Source: Desulfovibrio sp.
Lineage (GTDB): Bacteria > Desulfobacterota > Desulfovibrionia > Desulfovibrionales > Desulfovibrionaceae
Assembly (NCBI GenBank): GCA_031280915.1
Contig: JAITGC010000027.1
Span: 1-52,162, forward strand
Length of the DNA stretch: 52,162 nucleotides
Direction: 5' to 3'
The notes below the pieces were generated by a model. The model was not told the DNA's origin. It made no database searches and worked only from the letters and a program-made list of their open reading frames with translations. A program made the position numbers and the translations under genes. Every line of letters begins with the position of its first letter. Position 1 is the first letter of the stretch. Shown here one piece after another: positions 1-8,311 of the stretch.

Positions 1-1
1 A

Positions 2-34
2 GGCATCCGTACGCCCCTTCGGGCTACGGATGCC
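2..34. repeat. Strong intergenic hairpin
   Basis: GGCATCCGTA (2-11) pairs with TACGGATGCC (25-34), and inside it GCCC (13-16) pairs with GGGC (21-24), leaving a 4-nt loop and one bulged base. A related palindrome of the form CCGTAGCCCC..GGGGC.TACGG occurs at 42693-42716, so this looks like one member of a dispersed repeat family. It could also serve as a terminator, but no T-tract follows. Confidence 0.6.
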
Positions 35-65
35 GAATATGCCCCTGACGGGGCTACGGCTGACG

Positions 66-107
66 ATCCGCGCTGAGCGGTCAAACATTTTCAATGTTGA
101 ACCACTC
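66..107. repeat. Dispersed palindromic repeat, copy A
   Basis: Positions 66-98 are identical over 33 nt to the reverse complement of 12766-12798, so the two copies lie in opposite orientation more than 12 kb apart. Within the copy, GAGCGGTCAAACATT (75-89) pairs imperfectly with 93-107. The rest of 1-191 holds no gene that I can support. Confidence 0.75.
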
Positions 108-191
108 TAATAATTCGAGACCGGACACACGGACGGTAAAAACAAATTTTTACCCCGGCAGTTCATCCTTCCGCAATCAAACCGACAACCT

Positions 192-605
192 TCAATGGTC
201 TTCGTGCGCAATGCCGCACAACTCGTTTAACACAGCGGTGTCGGCCGGCAGAAAATTCAGGGCTTGCGCTTCCACCGGACTGACCCAGAGCAGATGCTGC
301 CCCTCCAATGGGGCCGGCTCTTTCAGAAAAGCCCGCACATGGAAAAAATGCAACCTGATTTCCAAACCGCGTTCGGCATAGTAATGCGCGGCCGTTTTCA
401 AAAATTCAGCGTTCCGCACGAGAATGCCCAATTCTTCCCCCAATTCGCGGCACAAAGCCGCGTAAGGAGTCTCTCCGGCCTCAATTTTGCCGCCGGGAAA
501 TTCCCACCAACCCGCAAAAGGCATTTTCTCCGGACGTTTTGACGCGAGAAATCGCCCGCCCCGCCAAACAATGCCCACCGCCACTTCCATCCTGGTCGCC
601 GTCAT
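192..605 (-). CDS. Nudix hydrolase, MutT-type (8-oxo-dGTP diphosphatase-like)
   Basis: A 137-residue Nudix protein. The Nudix box is intact at residues 38-61 (GGKIEAGET ... RELGEELGI: G-x5-E-x7-R-E-x2-E-E-x-G). Just before it is GWWEFPGG, typical of the MutT/NUDT1 group and of Nudix domains that sanitise oxidised nucleotides. MutT enzymes hydrolyse 8-oxo-dGTP to the monophosphate, which fits an anaerobe exposed to occasional oxygen; the exact substrate is inferred. The ATG at 605 is chosen because GGAGAAGAGG lies immediately upstream and the Nudix fold starts at residue 6. It is the last gene of a minus-strand series, 37 nt after the ABC-F gene. Confidence 0.85.
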   Translation of the reverse strand: MTATRMEVAVGIVWRGGRFLASKRPEKMPFAGWWEFPGGKIEAGETPYAALCRELGEELGILVRNAEFLKTAAHYYAERGLEIRLHFFHVRAFLKEPAPLEGQHLLWVSPVEAQALNFLPADTAVLNELCGIAHEDH

Positions 606-642
606 CCTCTTCTCCGCGATACTGTGGGAGATCGTCGGCGCG

Positions 643-2613
643 TCACATCCGTGACACGGGCGACGAAAATTCGAAAATTCGATGCTTTTCCCTGATGGCG
701 CCCATTTTTTCTTCCACTTCCGCCATCGCCGAAAGAATATCCTCACTTTTGCGCCTGGCGGCCTCAAAACGCAGGAGCAGATCGCTGGCGCGGGCGTGAT
801 CGGCGTAAATCCTGGGATCGGCGAGCAGGCTCTCCGTCTCCCCCTGTTCCGCCAAAATACTTTCGAGTTCGGCTTCCATATCCACGTAACGCCCTTGCAG
901 GGGTTTGAGTTCCTTGTGCAGAGCATTGCGTTTCTCGGCGGCTTCCCGCTTAAGACGCTTTTGTTCTTCACGACCAGACGCGACCGCGCGCTGCGGCGTT
1001 TCCACAGGAGATACCGCCATTTTGCGCGAAACGTCCCAAGCGGCGAAATCCTCCCAGCGCGTCAGCCCCTCGGCCTTGAGTTCCCAGATTTCCGCCCTCA
1101 CCTGCGAGAGCAGCCAGCGATCATGGGCTATTATCACCATCGTGCCGGAAAATCTCCGCAAGGCCGCCACAAGAGCCTCGCGGCTTTCCAAGTCCAGATG
1201 ATTGGTCGGTTCATCCAAAAGCAGCGTGTTGCAACGCCTTAAAAAAAGGCTCGCCAGCACAAGGCGGCTTTTTTCTCCGCCGGAGAGAGAGGCTGTCTGC
1301 CGGTCAAAGTATTCCCTCCCCAGCAGAAAAAGGCCAAGCACGCTCATCAGTTCCTCTTCCGTACAACGCGGGTCGGAGAGGCGGCGGATTTCCGCCAGTA
1401 CAGCGGCCTCCGGCCTCAGTGTTTCCATCTGGTGCTGGGCGTAATACCCCGGACGCATCTGTGAGGCGCAAACCAGATTGCCGTCCGTGCGTTCCAGCGC
1501 ACCGGCCAGTAATTTGATCAAAGTGGATTTGCCGCTGCCGTTGCGCCCCGCCAGGGCGACACGCTGCCCCCGGTACAGGGTGAACGTGAGCGGCGGCCAC
1601 AAACGGCGGCCGTCAGAAAAAACAAAGGCCAAATCAGCCGCCGCCATTACGACCTTTTCCGAAGGAGCGGCTTCAGGCCAGGAAAAATTGAGTTCCCTGC
1701 GTTTGGGTTCCGGTCTTAAATCCTCCAGCTCTTTTTCCAGCTTTCTGGCCATCTTCTGACGGGAACCGGCCTGACGAGCCTTGGTGGCCTTGGCGCGAAA
1801 CCGTTCCACAAAAGCCAGCTTGCGGCTGATTTCATCCTGAACGGCTTTCGCCTCCCGCTCGCGTTGCGCCTCAAACTCTTCCTGCTGGACAAGAAAACGG
1901 CTGTAGCTCGTTTTACGGAAAACAGGCTTTGACAGCCCCAGATACAGAACATGGGTACCCACTCTATCCATGAAGACGCGATCGTGCGCCACAAAAACCA
2001 GGGCGCCTCTGAAATCCAGCAGAAAGGACTCCAGCCATTCCACCGCTTCCATATCCAGATGATTGGTAGGCTCGTCAAGGAGAAGCACATCCGCCCCGGC
2101 TGTGAGCACACGGGCGAGTTTTGCCCTCTCCCGCCAGCCGCCGGAAAGGCTGCGCAGAGGGCGAGTCCATTTGGACTCGGCGAAACCCAGACCGGAGAGC
2201 ACCGCCTTGGCTCGCTGATCGGGATTGTACCCATACAGACTTTCCAGTTCCACCTGACGACGCATAAGCTCCGTGAGGCGCGTTTCGTCCCCCGCGTCCG
2301 CCGCGGCTTCCCAATCCGTCCAGAATTCGTTCCAGTCATGCAGAACCGCCAACACATAGGTCAGCAACGGCGTATCCAGCGAAACCTGGTTCAGTTCCTG
2401 TTCAACGTATCCCAATCGGCAACCCTTGGGCAGGACGACGCGCCCTCCGTCCGGAGTCTCCACTCCGGCCATCAAACGCAATAACGTTGATTTACCCGTG
2501 CCGTTGGGACCACATACGCACAGGCGCACGCCGGCGTCCACCTCCAACGAAAAGACGCTGAAAACATCCCGCCCGTTATAGGCTTTAGAAAGCTCTTGAA
2601 TGCTGATTTTCAT
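643..2613 (-). CDS. ABC-F family ATPase (Uup/YheS-like)
   Basis: 656 residues with two ABC ATPase domains and no membrane segments. Domain 1 has Walker A GPNGTGKST (near residue 36), signature LSGGWRERAKLARVL and LLLDEPTNHLD. After a charged linker (about 250-310), domain 2 has GRNGSGKST, LSGGEKSR and LLLDEPTNHLD. The last ~90 residues form a charged coiled coil (RYVDMEAELES ... AMAEVEEKMG) as in Uup and YheS. ABC-F proteins act on ribosomes or nucleic acid rather than in transport; the particular subfamily role cannot be fixed from sequence alone. ATG at 2613 has only a poor ribosome binding site, but the N-terminus MKISIQELSKAY matches the usual ABC-F start. It follows the epimerase gene by 30 nt. 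Confidence 0.88.
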   Translation of the reverse strand: MKISIQELSKAYNGRDVFSVFSLEVDAGVRLCVCGPNGTGKSTLLRLMAGVETPDGGRVVLPKGCRLGYVEQELNQVSLDTPLLTYVLAVLHDWNEFWTDWEAAADAGDETRLTELMRRQVELESLYGYNPDQRAKAVLSGLGFAESKWTRPLRSLSGGWRERAKLARVLTAGADVLLLDEPTNHLDMEAVEWLESFLLDFRGALVFVAHDRVFMDRVGTHVLYLGLSKPVFRKTSYSRFLVQQEEFEAQREREAKAVQDEISRKLAFVERFRAKATKARQAGSRQKMARKLEKELEDLRPEPKRRELNFSWPEAAPSEKVVMAAADLAFVFSDGRRLWPPLTFTLYRGQRVALAGRNGSGKSTLIKLLAGALERTDGNLVCASQMRPGYYAQHQMETLRPEAAVLAEIRRLSDPRCTEEELMSVLGLFLLGREYFDRQTASLSGGEKSRLVLASLFLRRCNTLLLDEPTNHLDLESREALVAALRRFSGTMVIIAHDRWLLSQVRAEIWELKAEGLTRWEDFAAWDVSRKMAVSPVETPQRAVASGREEQKRLKREAAEKRNALHKELKPLQGRYVDMEAELESILAEQGETESLLADPRIYADHARASDLLLRFEAARRKSEDILSAMAEVEEKMGAIREKHRIFEFSSPVSRM

Positions 2614-2643
2614 GATAAAAAAAGGGATCTTTACGCATCGGAC

Positions 2644-3675
2644 TCAGAGCATTTTTTCTCTCAAATAACCTTCGACGGTTTCGGCCAAGCCTTCAGCAAG
2701 GGGCATGCCCGGCTTCCAGCCCAGTTCGCGCCCGATGCGGCCCGCGTCGGCCAGCCAGCCGGCCTGGCGCGCTTCCCGGCATTTGTCCATATTCCAGTTG
2801 GGCACGCGGGCAAAAGGAGCAAAACAGGAAGCCAGGCCTGCAAATGCTGTGGACATGGCCGCTGTGGCGACCATAAACGGCAAGGGCGGACGCAACACGC
2901 GCACATGTCCTCCGGCCGGCCGGCCGGTAAGACTGTGGAGCGCCCGGCCGGCCACCCGGCAAAATCCGGCCATGGTATGTTCCTGTCCATCGTTGAGATG
3001 ATACAAGCCCTCCGCTTCGGGGGCGCACACGCGCAACACGGCCCGCGCCATATCGCGGACATGCAGGACGGATACCGGAAATTCCCTGAACATGCCGGGA
3101 CTGACGGCAAAACCCCTGCGAAGGCCCCGAAAGACAGGCAGAAGTCCTCTATCCGCCGAGCCATAAATGATGGGAGGGCGAAGGATGACAAGCTTAACGC
3201 CCAAGGGAAGCAATGTCCGCTCCACCAGCAGTTTTGACCAGCCGTAGGCGGACACGGGCATGGGCAGAGCATCCTCCGCGACACCGGGAGAGACGGCGCA
3301 TGGTCCGGCGGCCGCCAAACTGGAAACCAGCACCACGCGTTCCACCGAGGCCGTTCGGCTGATGGCCTTGGCCAAAACAGCGGCCGCTACAGCATTGGCC
3401 CTGAGATAATCCTGCCAGCCAAGGCCAAAAAGCAGAGCCGCCAGATGGATGACGACCTCCTGGCCTTCCAGGGCCTGGGCAAGACCCGCGCCGCTTTGAA
3501 GATCAGCTTGGACGACAGCGGCTTTTTGCGGCAAATGCGCCGTTCTGGAAGAAGCCCGCGTCAGGCAGGTGACTTGCGCACCGGTTTCAAGCAGCAGCGG
3601 CAGAAGATGGCGACCCACAAATCCCGTGCCGCCGGTGACGAGAACGCGCTTTCCGCGCAGGGGCTCCATATTCAC
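2644..3675 (-). CDS. NAD-dependent epimerase/dehydratase (extended SDR), possible ceramide-reductase-like
   Basis: 343 residues. An N-terminal Rossmann motif GGTGFVG (about 16-22) and the catalytic YGWSK (Tyr-x3-Lys, about 143-147) with upstream VSSLAAAG mark an extended short-chain dehydrogenase. The start is GTG at 3675, which overlaps the stop of the upstream acyltransferase gene in a GTGA arrangement; ATG 3669 is an alternative. Tight coupling to a GNAT-type acyltransferase is notable: in Caulobacter-type sphingolipid synthesis an epimerase-like ceramide reductase and a GNAT-like ceramide synthase work together. That role here is inference; a nucleotide-sugar or hopanoid-type substrate is also possible. 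Confidence 0.75.
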   Translation of the reverse strand: MNMEPLRGKRVLVTGGTGFVGRHLLPLLLETGAQVTCLTRASSRTAHLPQKAAVVQADLQSGAGLAQALEGQEVVIHLAALLFGLGWQDYLRANAVAAAVLAKAISRTASVERVVLVSSLAAAGPCAVSPGVAEDALPMPVSAYGWSKLLVERTLLPLGVKLVILRPPIIYGSADRGLLPVFRGLRRGFAVSPGMFREFPVSVLHVRDMARAVLRVCAPEAEGLYHLNDGQEHTMAGFCRVAGRALHSLTGRPAGGHVRVLRPPLPFMVATAAMSTAFAGLASCFAPFARVPNWNMDKCREARQAGWLADAGRIGRELGWKPGMPLAEGLAETVEGYLREKML

Positions 3676-4802
3676 GATCGGATTTCCCGCCGGTAAATTC
3701 TGTAGCGTTTGGAAATTACTCCCGAAAAATCTTCCAGCAAATCATTGACGGCCGCATTGTCCTCCAGCAGCCAGGAGCCTTCCACCCACTGAAAATGAGG
3801 ATTTTCACGGGCTTTTTCAAACATGTAGTCCAAAAGCAGAAGAGGAAGGCCCAAAAGGCGGAATTCCGGCCTGATGCCGAAAAGCATAATCCTGTACCCG
3901 CTCCTGATTAGCCCGCGCGTCCGCCACCAGTGCCAGGGCGCGCTCATGCCGATCCGCCCGTTAAACCGTTTGAGCAGGGGGTTCATGTCAGGCAGGGCCA
4001 CCATGCCGGCAGCGGCCGAACCATTGCGAAAAAAGAGCACGAAAAAATCCGGATTCAGGACGGGTTTAAGCTCCCTGACAAGTTCCTCGGCTTCCCCCCC
4101 GGACAAGGGGGAAAACCCCCAATTATCGGCCCAGGCCAGACGGTAAATATCCAACATAAGCCGTATGTCCGCTTCCAGCGTGGCCTTGGAGGAAGCACGG
4201 CAGGTAAAGCCGCCGGCGGCCTTGAGGCGGTCAACCTCCGCGCTCAGCCAGTCCGGTGTTGTAATGGTTGCCCGCCTGATCAGCCAGGCGAAAAGATCCT
4301 GTTCTTTGCGCAGAGTCCAGGTTTCCAGCAGGACGGGATAATATTCCGGATTCCAGGGCATCATGATGGTGGGAGGAATATCGAAGCCCTCCACCAACAC
4401 TCCGCAGGTATAGTTGGTGGACGGATTAAGGGGGCCGCGCATAAAGGCCATTCCCGCAGCCGCCAGCCAGACCCGGACGGCGGTGAGCAAGGCATGGGCG
4501 GCTTCGGCGTCGTCAAAACATTCAAAAAAACCGAAGGCGCCGCATTCTTCCCCGGCGTAATCATTGTATTTTCTGTCCACAATGGCCGCTATGCGGCCTA
4601 CGGGCCGCCCGTCGCGCAGGGCGAGAAAAAGCTCCCGCTCGGCGCTCTCCCAGAAAGGATGATTGCCGGGCGTCAGCAAGGCGCGTTCCCGATCAACAAG
4701 AGGAGGCGTCCACAGGGAATGATTGGCATGGACGGCAAAGGGCAAATCAAAAAAAATTTTTGTTTCCCGCTCATTGCGCACAGGAATAACGGCAAGGGGC
4801 AT
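3672..4802 (-). CDS. GNAT-fold N-acyltransferase of the YghO-like family
   Basis: 376 residues, with no signal peptide. The conserved features of this family are visible: an N-terminal FFDLPFAVHANHSLWTPPL stretch (about 17-35), ERELFLALRDGRPVGRIAAI (55-74), FGFFECFDD (90-98), GPLNPSTNY (122-130) and the MPWNPEYYP segment (about 148-156). The C-terminal half contains a second GNAT-like unit. The family is usually left as 'hypothetical protein/N-acetyltransferase'. Some distant relatives have been implicated as bacterial ceramide synthases, which would use a long-chain acyl donor. ATG 4802 lies 2 nt after the pyrD stop, with no clear ribosome binding site, so translation is probably coupled. 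The stop overlaps the next gene by 4 nt. Confidence 0.65.
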   Translation of the reverse strand: MPLAVIPVRNERETKIFFDLPFAVHANHSLWTPPLVDRERALLTPGNHPFWESAERELFLALRDGRPVGRIAAIVDRKYNDYAGEECGAFGFFECFDDAEAAHALLTAVRVWLAAAGMAFMRGPLNPSTNYTCGVLVEGFDIPPTIMMPWNPEYYPVLLETWTLRKEQDLFAWLIRRATITTPDWLSAEVDRLKAAGGFTCRASSKATLEADIRLMLDIYRLAWADNWGFSPLSGGEAEELVRELKPVLNPDFFVLFFRNGSAAAGMVALPDMNPLLKRFNGRIGMSAPWHWWRTRGLIRSGYRIMLFGIRPEFRLLGLPLLLLDYMFEKARENPHFQWVEGSWLLEDNAAVNDLLEDFSGVISKRYRIYRREIRS

Positions 4803-4804
4803 TG

Positions 4805-5737
4805 TCAGTCCATTGTAAGGGTTGCGCGCAGGTCATCCAGGCTTTCAACGCCGTACTCCGCACAGACCGCAGGCAGTTTGGCCGCCAGGGCGAAGGCGCA
4901 GTCCGGTCGCATGAAACTGCCGGTACCCACCTGTATGGCATACGCCCCGGCGAGAATAAACTCCAGCGCGTCCACAGGATTTATGATGCCTCCAACGCCC
5001 ACAACGGGTATGCGCACCGCCCTCGCGACCTGCCAGACGCAACGCAGGGCTACGGGCTTGATGGCCGGACCGGAAAGCCCACCCATCACATTGCCGAGAA
5101 CAGGACGGCGCGAACGCAAATCCAGCGCCATGCCCTGCAGGGTATTAATGCAGGAGACGCTGTCCGCTCCGGCGTTTTCCACGCTTTGAGCGATACGAAC
5201 TATATCCGTGACGTTGGGCGAGAGCTTGACCATGATGTGCTTGGAAGGAGCGGCCTTGCGCACGGCGGTCGTCACGGCGGCGGCGAGGCTGGCGTCCTGG
5301 CCGAAGAGCGCGCCTCCCTGGGCGACATTGGGGCAGGAAACATTGATCTCCAGCGCAGCCACACCCCGCTCGCAATCCAGCCGTTGGGCGAGCCTGGCGA
5401 ATTCGTCCACAGATGAGGCGTAAATATTGACTATGACGGCTGTTTCCCGCCAAGGAAGCAAAGGCAGTTTTTCGGCGCAAAAATTTTCCACGCCGTCGTT
5501 TTGCAGACCCACGGCATTGAGCATTCCGGCCGGGGTTTCCACAATGCGCGGGCAGGGGTTGCCGTCCCTCGGCCTGAGGGAGAGTCCCTTGACAACAAGG
5601 CCGCCCAAACTTTTCAGATCGCCGTAAGGAGCGAATTCCAGTCCGTAGCCGAACGTGCCGGAGGCTGTGAGCACCGGATTTTTCAGGACAAGATCGTGTG
5701 TTTGCCCGCGCAGGGTGACCGAAAGTTCCGTGCCCAT
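4805..5737 (-). CDS. pyrD: Dihydroorotate dehydrogenase 1B, catalytic subunit
   Basis: 310 residues. It catalyses oxidation of dihydroorotate to orotate in pyrimidine synthesis and works with PyrK as the NAD-linked class 1B enzyme. The FMN-binding barrel begins LKNPVLTASGTFGYG, and the class-1 catalytic cysteine is present in NVSCPN (about residue 129). The C-terminal phosphate-binding region has GVGGI and QVGTGSF. ATG 5737 was chosen over longer upstream extensions because the conserved family start (LRGQTHDLVLKNPV) begins a few residues later, and because it lies 1 nt after the pyrK stop, giving a coupled pyrK-pyrD pair. Confidence 0.93.
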   Translation of the reverse strand: MGTELSVTLRGQTHDLVLKNPVLTASGTFGYGLEFAPYGDLKSLGGLVVKGLSLRPRDGNPCPRIVETPAGMLNAVGLQNDGVENFCAEKLPLLPWRETAVIVNIYASSVDEFARLAQRLDCERGVAALEINVSCPNVAQGGALFGQDASLAAAVTTAVRKAAPSKHIMVKLSPNVTDIVRIAQSVENAGADSVSCINTLQGMALDLRSRRPVLGNVMGGLSGPAIKPVALRCVWQVARAVRIPVVGVGGIINPVDALEFILAGAYAIQVGTGSFMRPDCAFALAAKLPAVCAEYGVESLDDLRATLTMD

Positions 5738-5738
5738 G

Positions 5739-6557
5739 TCACAACTCGATCTGGTCGGCCCAAAAAACCGGGCCTTGCCGGCATATCTGCACCGGTCGGC
5801 CACGTTTTTCAGGGGTCGGCCAGGCCGGCGTCGTTATCGCCGCACAGCCAAGACAAGCGCCCACGCCGCAGGCCATGAGGCTCTCCAGAGAAAGCTGGGT
5901 TCTAACCTCCAACTCCAGAGCCAGGTCGCGCACAGCGCGCAGAAAAGGCGTCGGCCCGCAGGCCAGCACAAGGCCGCCGCACGACGCGCACTCGCTCATA
6001 CGCACACGCACGGCGTCAACAAAATGCCGCAAATCGTCCGGGCCACATTCCAACCAGCAGTCCAACGGTATAAATTCGTTTATATTATTGACAGGATAGC
6101 ATTCCTGGGCCTCCCGGTGCCCGAAAAGCATGGACACGTTCCAGGGTTTCGGGTGGGTGTTGACATAGCCCACAAAAGGCGCAACACCCATTCCTCCGGC
6201 CAGAAGAAGCGTAGGGTTGTCTTCTTCCACGGCAAAGCCGTTGCCCAGCGGCCCCCAAAGGCTGACCATATCGCCCTGCTTCAAGGCCGCCATGCGGCTT
6301 GTGCCGCGTCCCAGAACCTGGAAAAAACAGATCAGGCAGCCGTCCGTGACGTGGCAGATGCAGAAAGGACGCCCCCACGGCAATTCAAGGCCGAAGGAAT
6401 CCGGCCTGAGCATGACAAACTGACCGGGGCGCCAGCGCGTCCATGCCGGCCCGGCAGGCCGGGGCAGACGCAAGGCGAAAAAACGCGCCTCTCCTTTGAC
6501 GGGGTTGAACGGCGTCAGGGACAGCACGGGGAGACGGCAGTACATACTGTTGTGCAT
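5739..6557 (-). CDS. pyrK: Dihydroorotate dehydrogenase electron transfer subunit
   Basis: 272 residues from the chosen ATG (6545 is also possible; neither has a convincing ribosome binding site). The FAD-binding RPFCIC segment (RPxS-like), the NAD-site GGMGVAPF and a C-terminal [2Fe-2S] ligand set CGVGACLGC followed by a distal Cys (VQICRQG) are all in place. It carries electrons from the PyrD FMN through FAD and the iron-sulphur cluster to NAD+. It is the first gene of the pyrK-pyrD-acyltransferase-epimerase-ABC-F-Nudix series. A TATAAT sequence on the minus strand at 6741-6746 could be its -10 element, leaving a leader of about 180 nt. Confidence 0.9.
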   Translation of the reverse strand: MHNSMYCRLPVLSLTPFNPVKGEARFFALRLPRPAGPAWTRWRPGQFVMLRPDSFGLELPWGRPFCICHVTDGCLICFFQVLGRGTSRMAALKQGDMVSLWGPLGNGFAVEEDNPTLLLAGGMGVAPFVGYVNTHPKPWNVSMLFGHREAQECYPVNNINEFIPLDCWLECGPDDLRHFVDAVRVRMSECASCGGLVLACGPTPFLRAVRDLALELEVRTQLSLESLMACGVGACLGCAAITTPAWPTPEKRGRPVQICRQGPVFWADQIEL

Positions 6558-6716
6558 CTGATTAATATAGGGCGAATCCGCCTGCAGGTCAACAAAAACG
6601 CCCGCCCCGTCGTTGCAGAGCCGCAAGAGGATACTCCACGCAGAACGTCCTGGCCTTCCTGCCAAGAAAAAGCACAACAACCGCTCGGCAAAATTCTCCG
6701 ACTTCCCTACAGCTCA

Positions 6717-6746
6717 TTGACTGTTAATACTTTGATTTACATTATA
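6717..6746. promoter_or_regulatory. Divergent promoter region between pyrK and fmdB
   Basis: On the plus strand TTGACT (6717-6722) is separated by 17 nt from CATTAT (6740-6745), pointing to fmdB. On the minus strand a perfect TATAAT covers 6741-6746, pointing to pyrK, with only a weak -35. The segment is locally AT-rich in a GC-rich neighbourhood. Both promoters are predictions. Confidence 0.4.
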
Positions 6747-6850
6747 TTTTACCAATCCTGAAACCAGATAATTCGGGACTGGCGAACCAGTCTGATGTAT
6801 GGTAGGGTGTTTCCCCAAGAATGACATACGGATATAGGGAGGTGTTTCTG

Positions 6851-7084
6851 ATGCCCATGTTTGATTTTGCCTGCACCGCCTGCGAGACGAAATTTGAAGA
6901 CTTGGTGCGCGGGGATGAGTTTCCTCCGTGCCCAAAATGCGGCGCGCGGGCCGCAAGGCGGCAGATAAGCGCCCCAAGCCCGCTTAAAAAAGGGGCTTTT
7001 CCCTTTAAGCCCGGCCCGGTGCAACCCATGGGTCAGGGCATACCCTCCTGCGGCATGGGTGGCTGCGGCGCCGGCTTCAATTGA
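6851..7084 (+). CDS. FmdB-family zinc-ribbon protein
   Basis: 77 residues. It starts MPMFDFACTACETKFE and carries two CxxC pairs (CTAC and CPKC) forming the small zinc ribbon of the FmdB/CxxC_CXXC_SSSS family, followed by a low-complexity tail rich in Pro and Gly with further Cys residues. These proteins are thought to be regulatory or structural; no precise role is established. ATG 6851 is preferred over an upstream ATG at 6821 because AGGGAGG lies 8 nt before it and the zinc ribbon begins at once. It leads the group fmdB-yicC-remA-gmk. Confidence 0.85.
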   Translation: MPMFDFACTACETKFEDLVRGDEFPPCPKCGARAARRQISAPSPLKKGAFPFKPGPVQPMGQGIPSCGMGGCGAGFN

Positions 7085-7153
7085 GGAAATGCCGGCAATC
7101 CGTGAGATTGCCCACGGCATCAAGGTACTATTAGAAAAACCCGAGGTAGCGCA

Positions 7154-8032
7154 ATGCCCCACAGCATGACCGGTTTTGGCCGCTGTCTTCTGGAAAACGA
7201 CGGCCTTGCCCAGCACTGGGAGGTCAAGAGCGTCAACGGCCGCCACCTTGAGATAAAGTGGCGACTGCCGGTGACGATGCGGGGACTGGAGATGCGCCTG
7301 GAAAAAACGGCGCGCCGGTTCGCCGCACGCGGCCGGATTGAAATCAGCCTGCACCTCGGCGCGCCGCCGGACGGCGTTGCGGCCAGCCTTGATCTTAAAT
7401 TGGCCGGAGCAATGCTTGAAAGCCTCCAGTCCTTGGCCCGGGTGCGCGGGGATGTCTTTACGCCGGATTATAATGCCCTGTTGCCCGTTCCGCAGATCTG
7501 GAACAAAATGGATGAAGAACCGGACGAGAGCATCGTTTTCCGCGTGGAGGAAGGTCTCACTCTGGCCCTGGAAGACTGGAATGAATCCCGGGCCGCGGAA
7601 GGCCGTCTGCTGGAGGCGGATTTGCTCATGCGTATCGAACGGCTGGAAAACTGGACAGGTGTGCTCACCGAACGTGCGCCGGAGATCCGCGAAGAACGCG
7701 CCGAAGCTTTGCGGGAACGCATTGCCGAAACATTGACCCTGACCGCCGCGGAAGTGGACGAAAACCGCTTGTTGCAAGAAATGGTCATCCTTGCCGACAG
7801 GCTGGATGTCAGCGAAGAACTGACGCGGCTGACGGCGCACCTGATACGGCTGCGCGAGCTTCTGCGCGACGGGACGGATGTGGGCCGGCGTCTGGATTTC
7901 ACCTTGCAGGAATGTTTCCGCGAGATCAATACCTGCGGCTCAAAATTGCCGGACGTCAGCATTTCACGCTTGGTGGTGGACATCAAAAACGAGCTGGAAA
8001 AATGCCGCGAACAGGCGCAAAATTTGGAATAA
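7154..8032 (+). CDS. YicC-family endoribonuclease
   Basis: 292 residues with the standard family ends: N-terminal MPHSMTGFGR and the long YicC domain, and a C-terminal DUF1732 region ending FTLQECFREINTCGSK ... VVDIKNELEKCREQAQNLE, which carries the conserved acidic and His/Cys-rich segment of the family. YicC relatives are stress-linked endoribonucleases in Enterobacteria; activity here is inferred. A GAGG motif sits 8 nt upstream of the ATG. It is followed after 6 nt by remA and then gmk, the usual delta-proteobacterial and Firmicute order, which suggests a link with RNA metabolism or guanylate supply. Confidence 0.9.
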   Translation: MPHSMTGFGRCLLENDGLAQHWEVKSVNGRHLEIKWRLPVTMRGLEMRLEKTARRFAARGRIEISLHLGAPPDGVAASLDLKLAGAMLESLQSLARVRGDVFTPDYNALLPVPQIWNKMDEEPDESIVFRVEEGLTLALEDWNESRAAEGRLLEADLLMRIERLENWTGVLTERAPEIREERAEALRERIAETLTLTAAEVDENRLLQEMVILADRLDVSEELTRLTAHLIRLRELLRDGTDVGRRLDFTLQECFREINTCGSKLPDVSISRLVVDIKNELEKCREQAQNLE

Positions 8033-8038
8033 CCGCCA

Positions 8039-8311
8039 ATGTTGGAAGAACGGCTCATCAATATCGGCTTCGGCAATTATGTACTGGCCAAAAGAATTGT
8101 CGGCGTCTTTAACCCGGCATCCTCACCCATGAAGCGGCTCCGTGAGGACGCGCGCGCCGAGGGACGTCTGGTGGACGCCACCCAGGGACGCAAAACGCGC
8201 TCCATTCTGGTTACGGATTCACACCACGTTTTTTTGTCATCCATCCAGACGGAAACCGTCAGAGCCAGGTTTGTCCAGGAGGCGGAAGCGCCATGCGACG
8301 CGAAGGACTAG
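8039..8311 (+). CDS. remA: RemA-family (DUF370) DNA-binding regulator
   Basis: 90 residues matching the compact RemA/DUF370 family: starts [21 protein letters not shown], then [46 protein letters not shown], split here into its conserved [15 protein letters not shown] and HVFLSS motifs. In Bacillus, RemA is an oligomeric DNA-binding activator of matrix and osmoprotection genes. In this group of Gram-negatives the target is unknown. The conserved Arg residues used for DNA contact (SPMKR and GRKTRS) are kept. The gene overlaps gmk by 19 nt, so the two are translationally coupled. Confidence 0.88.
   Translation: MLEERLINIGFGNYVLAKRIVGVFNPASSPMKRLREDARAEGRLVDATQGRKTRSILVTDSHHVFLSSIQTETVRARFVQEAEAPCDAKD

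Noticed and set aside
5655..6761. Long plus-strand reading frame opposite pyrK/pyrD
   Set aside because: It mirrors strongly conserved PyrK and PyrD on the other strand and has no recognisable domain; open antisense frames are expected at this GC content.
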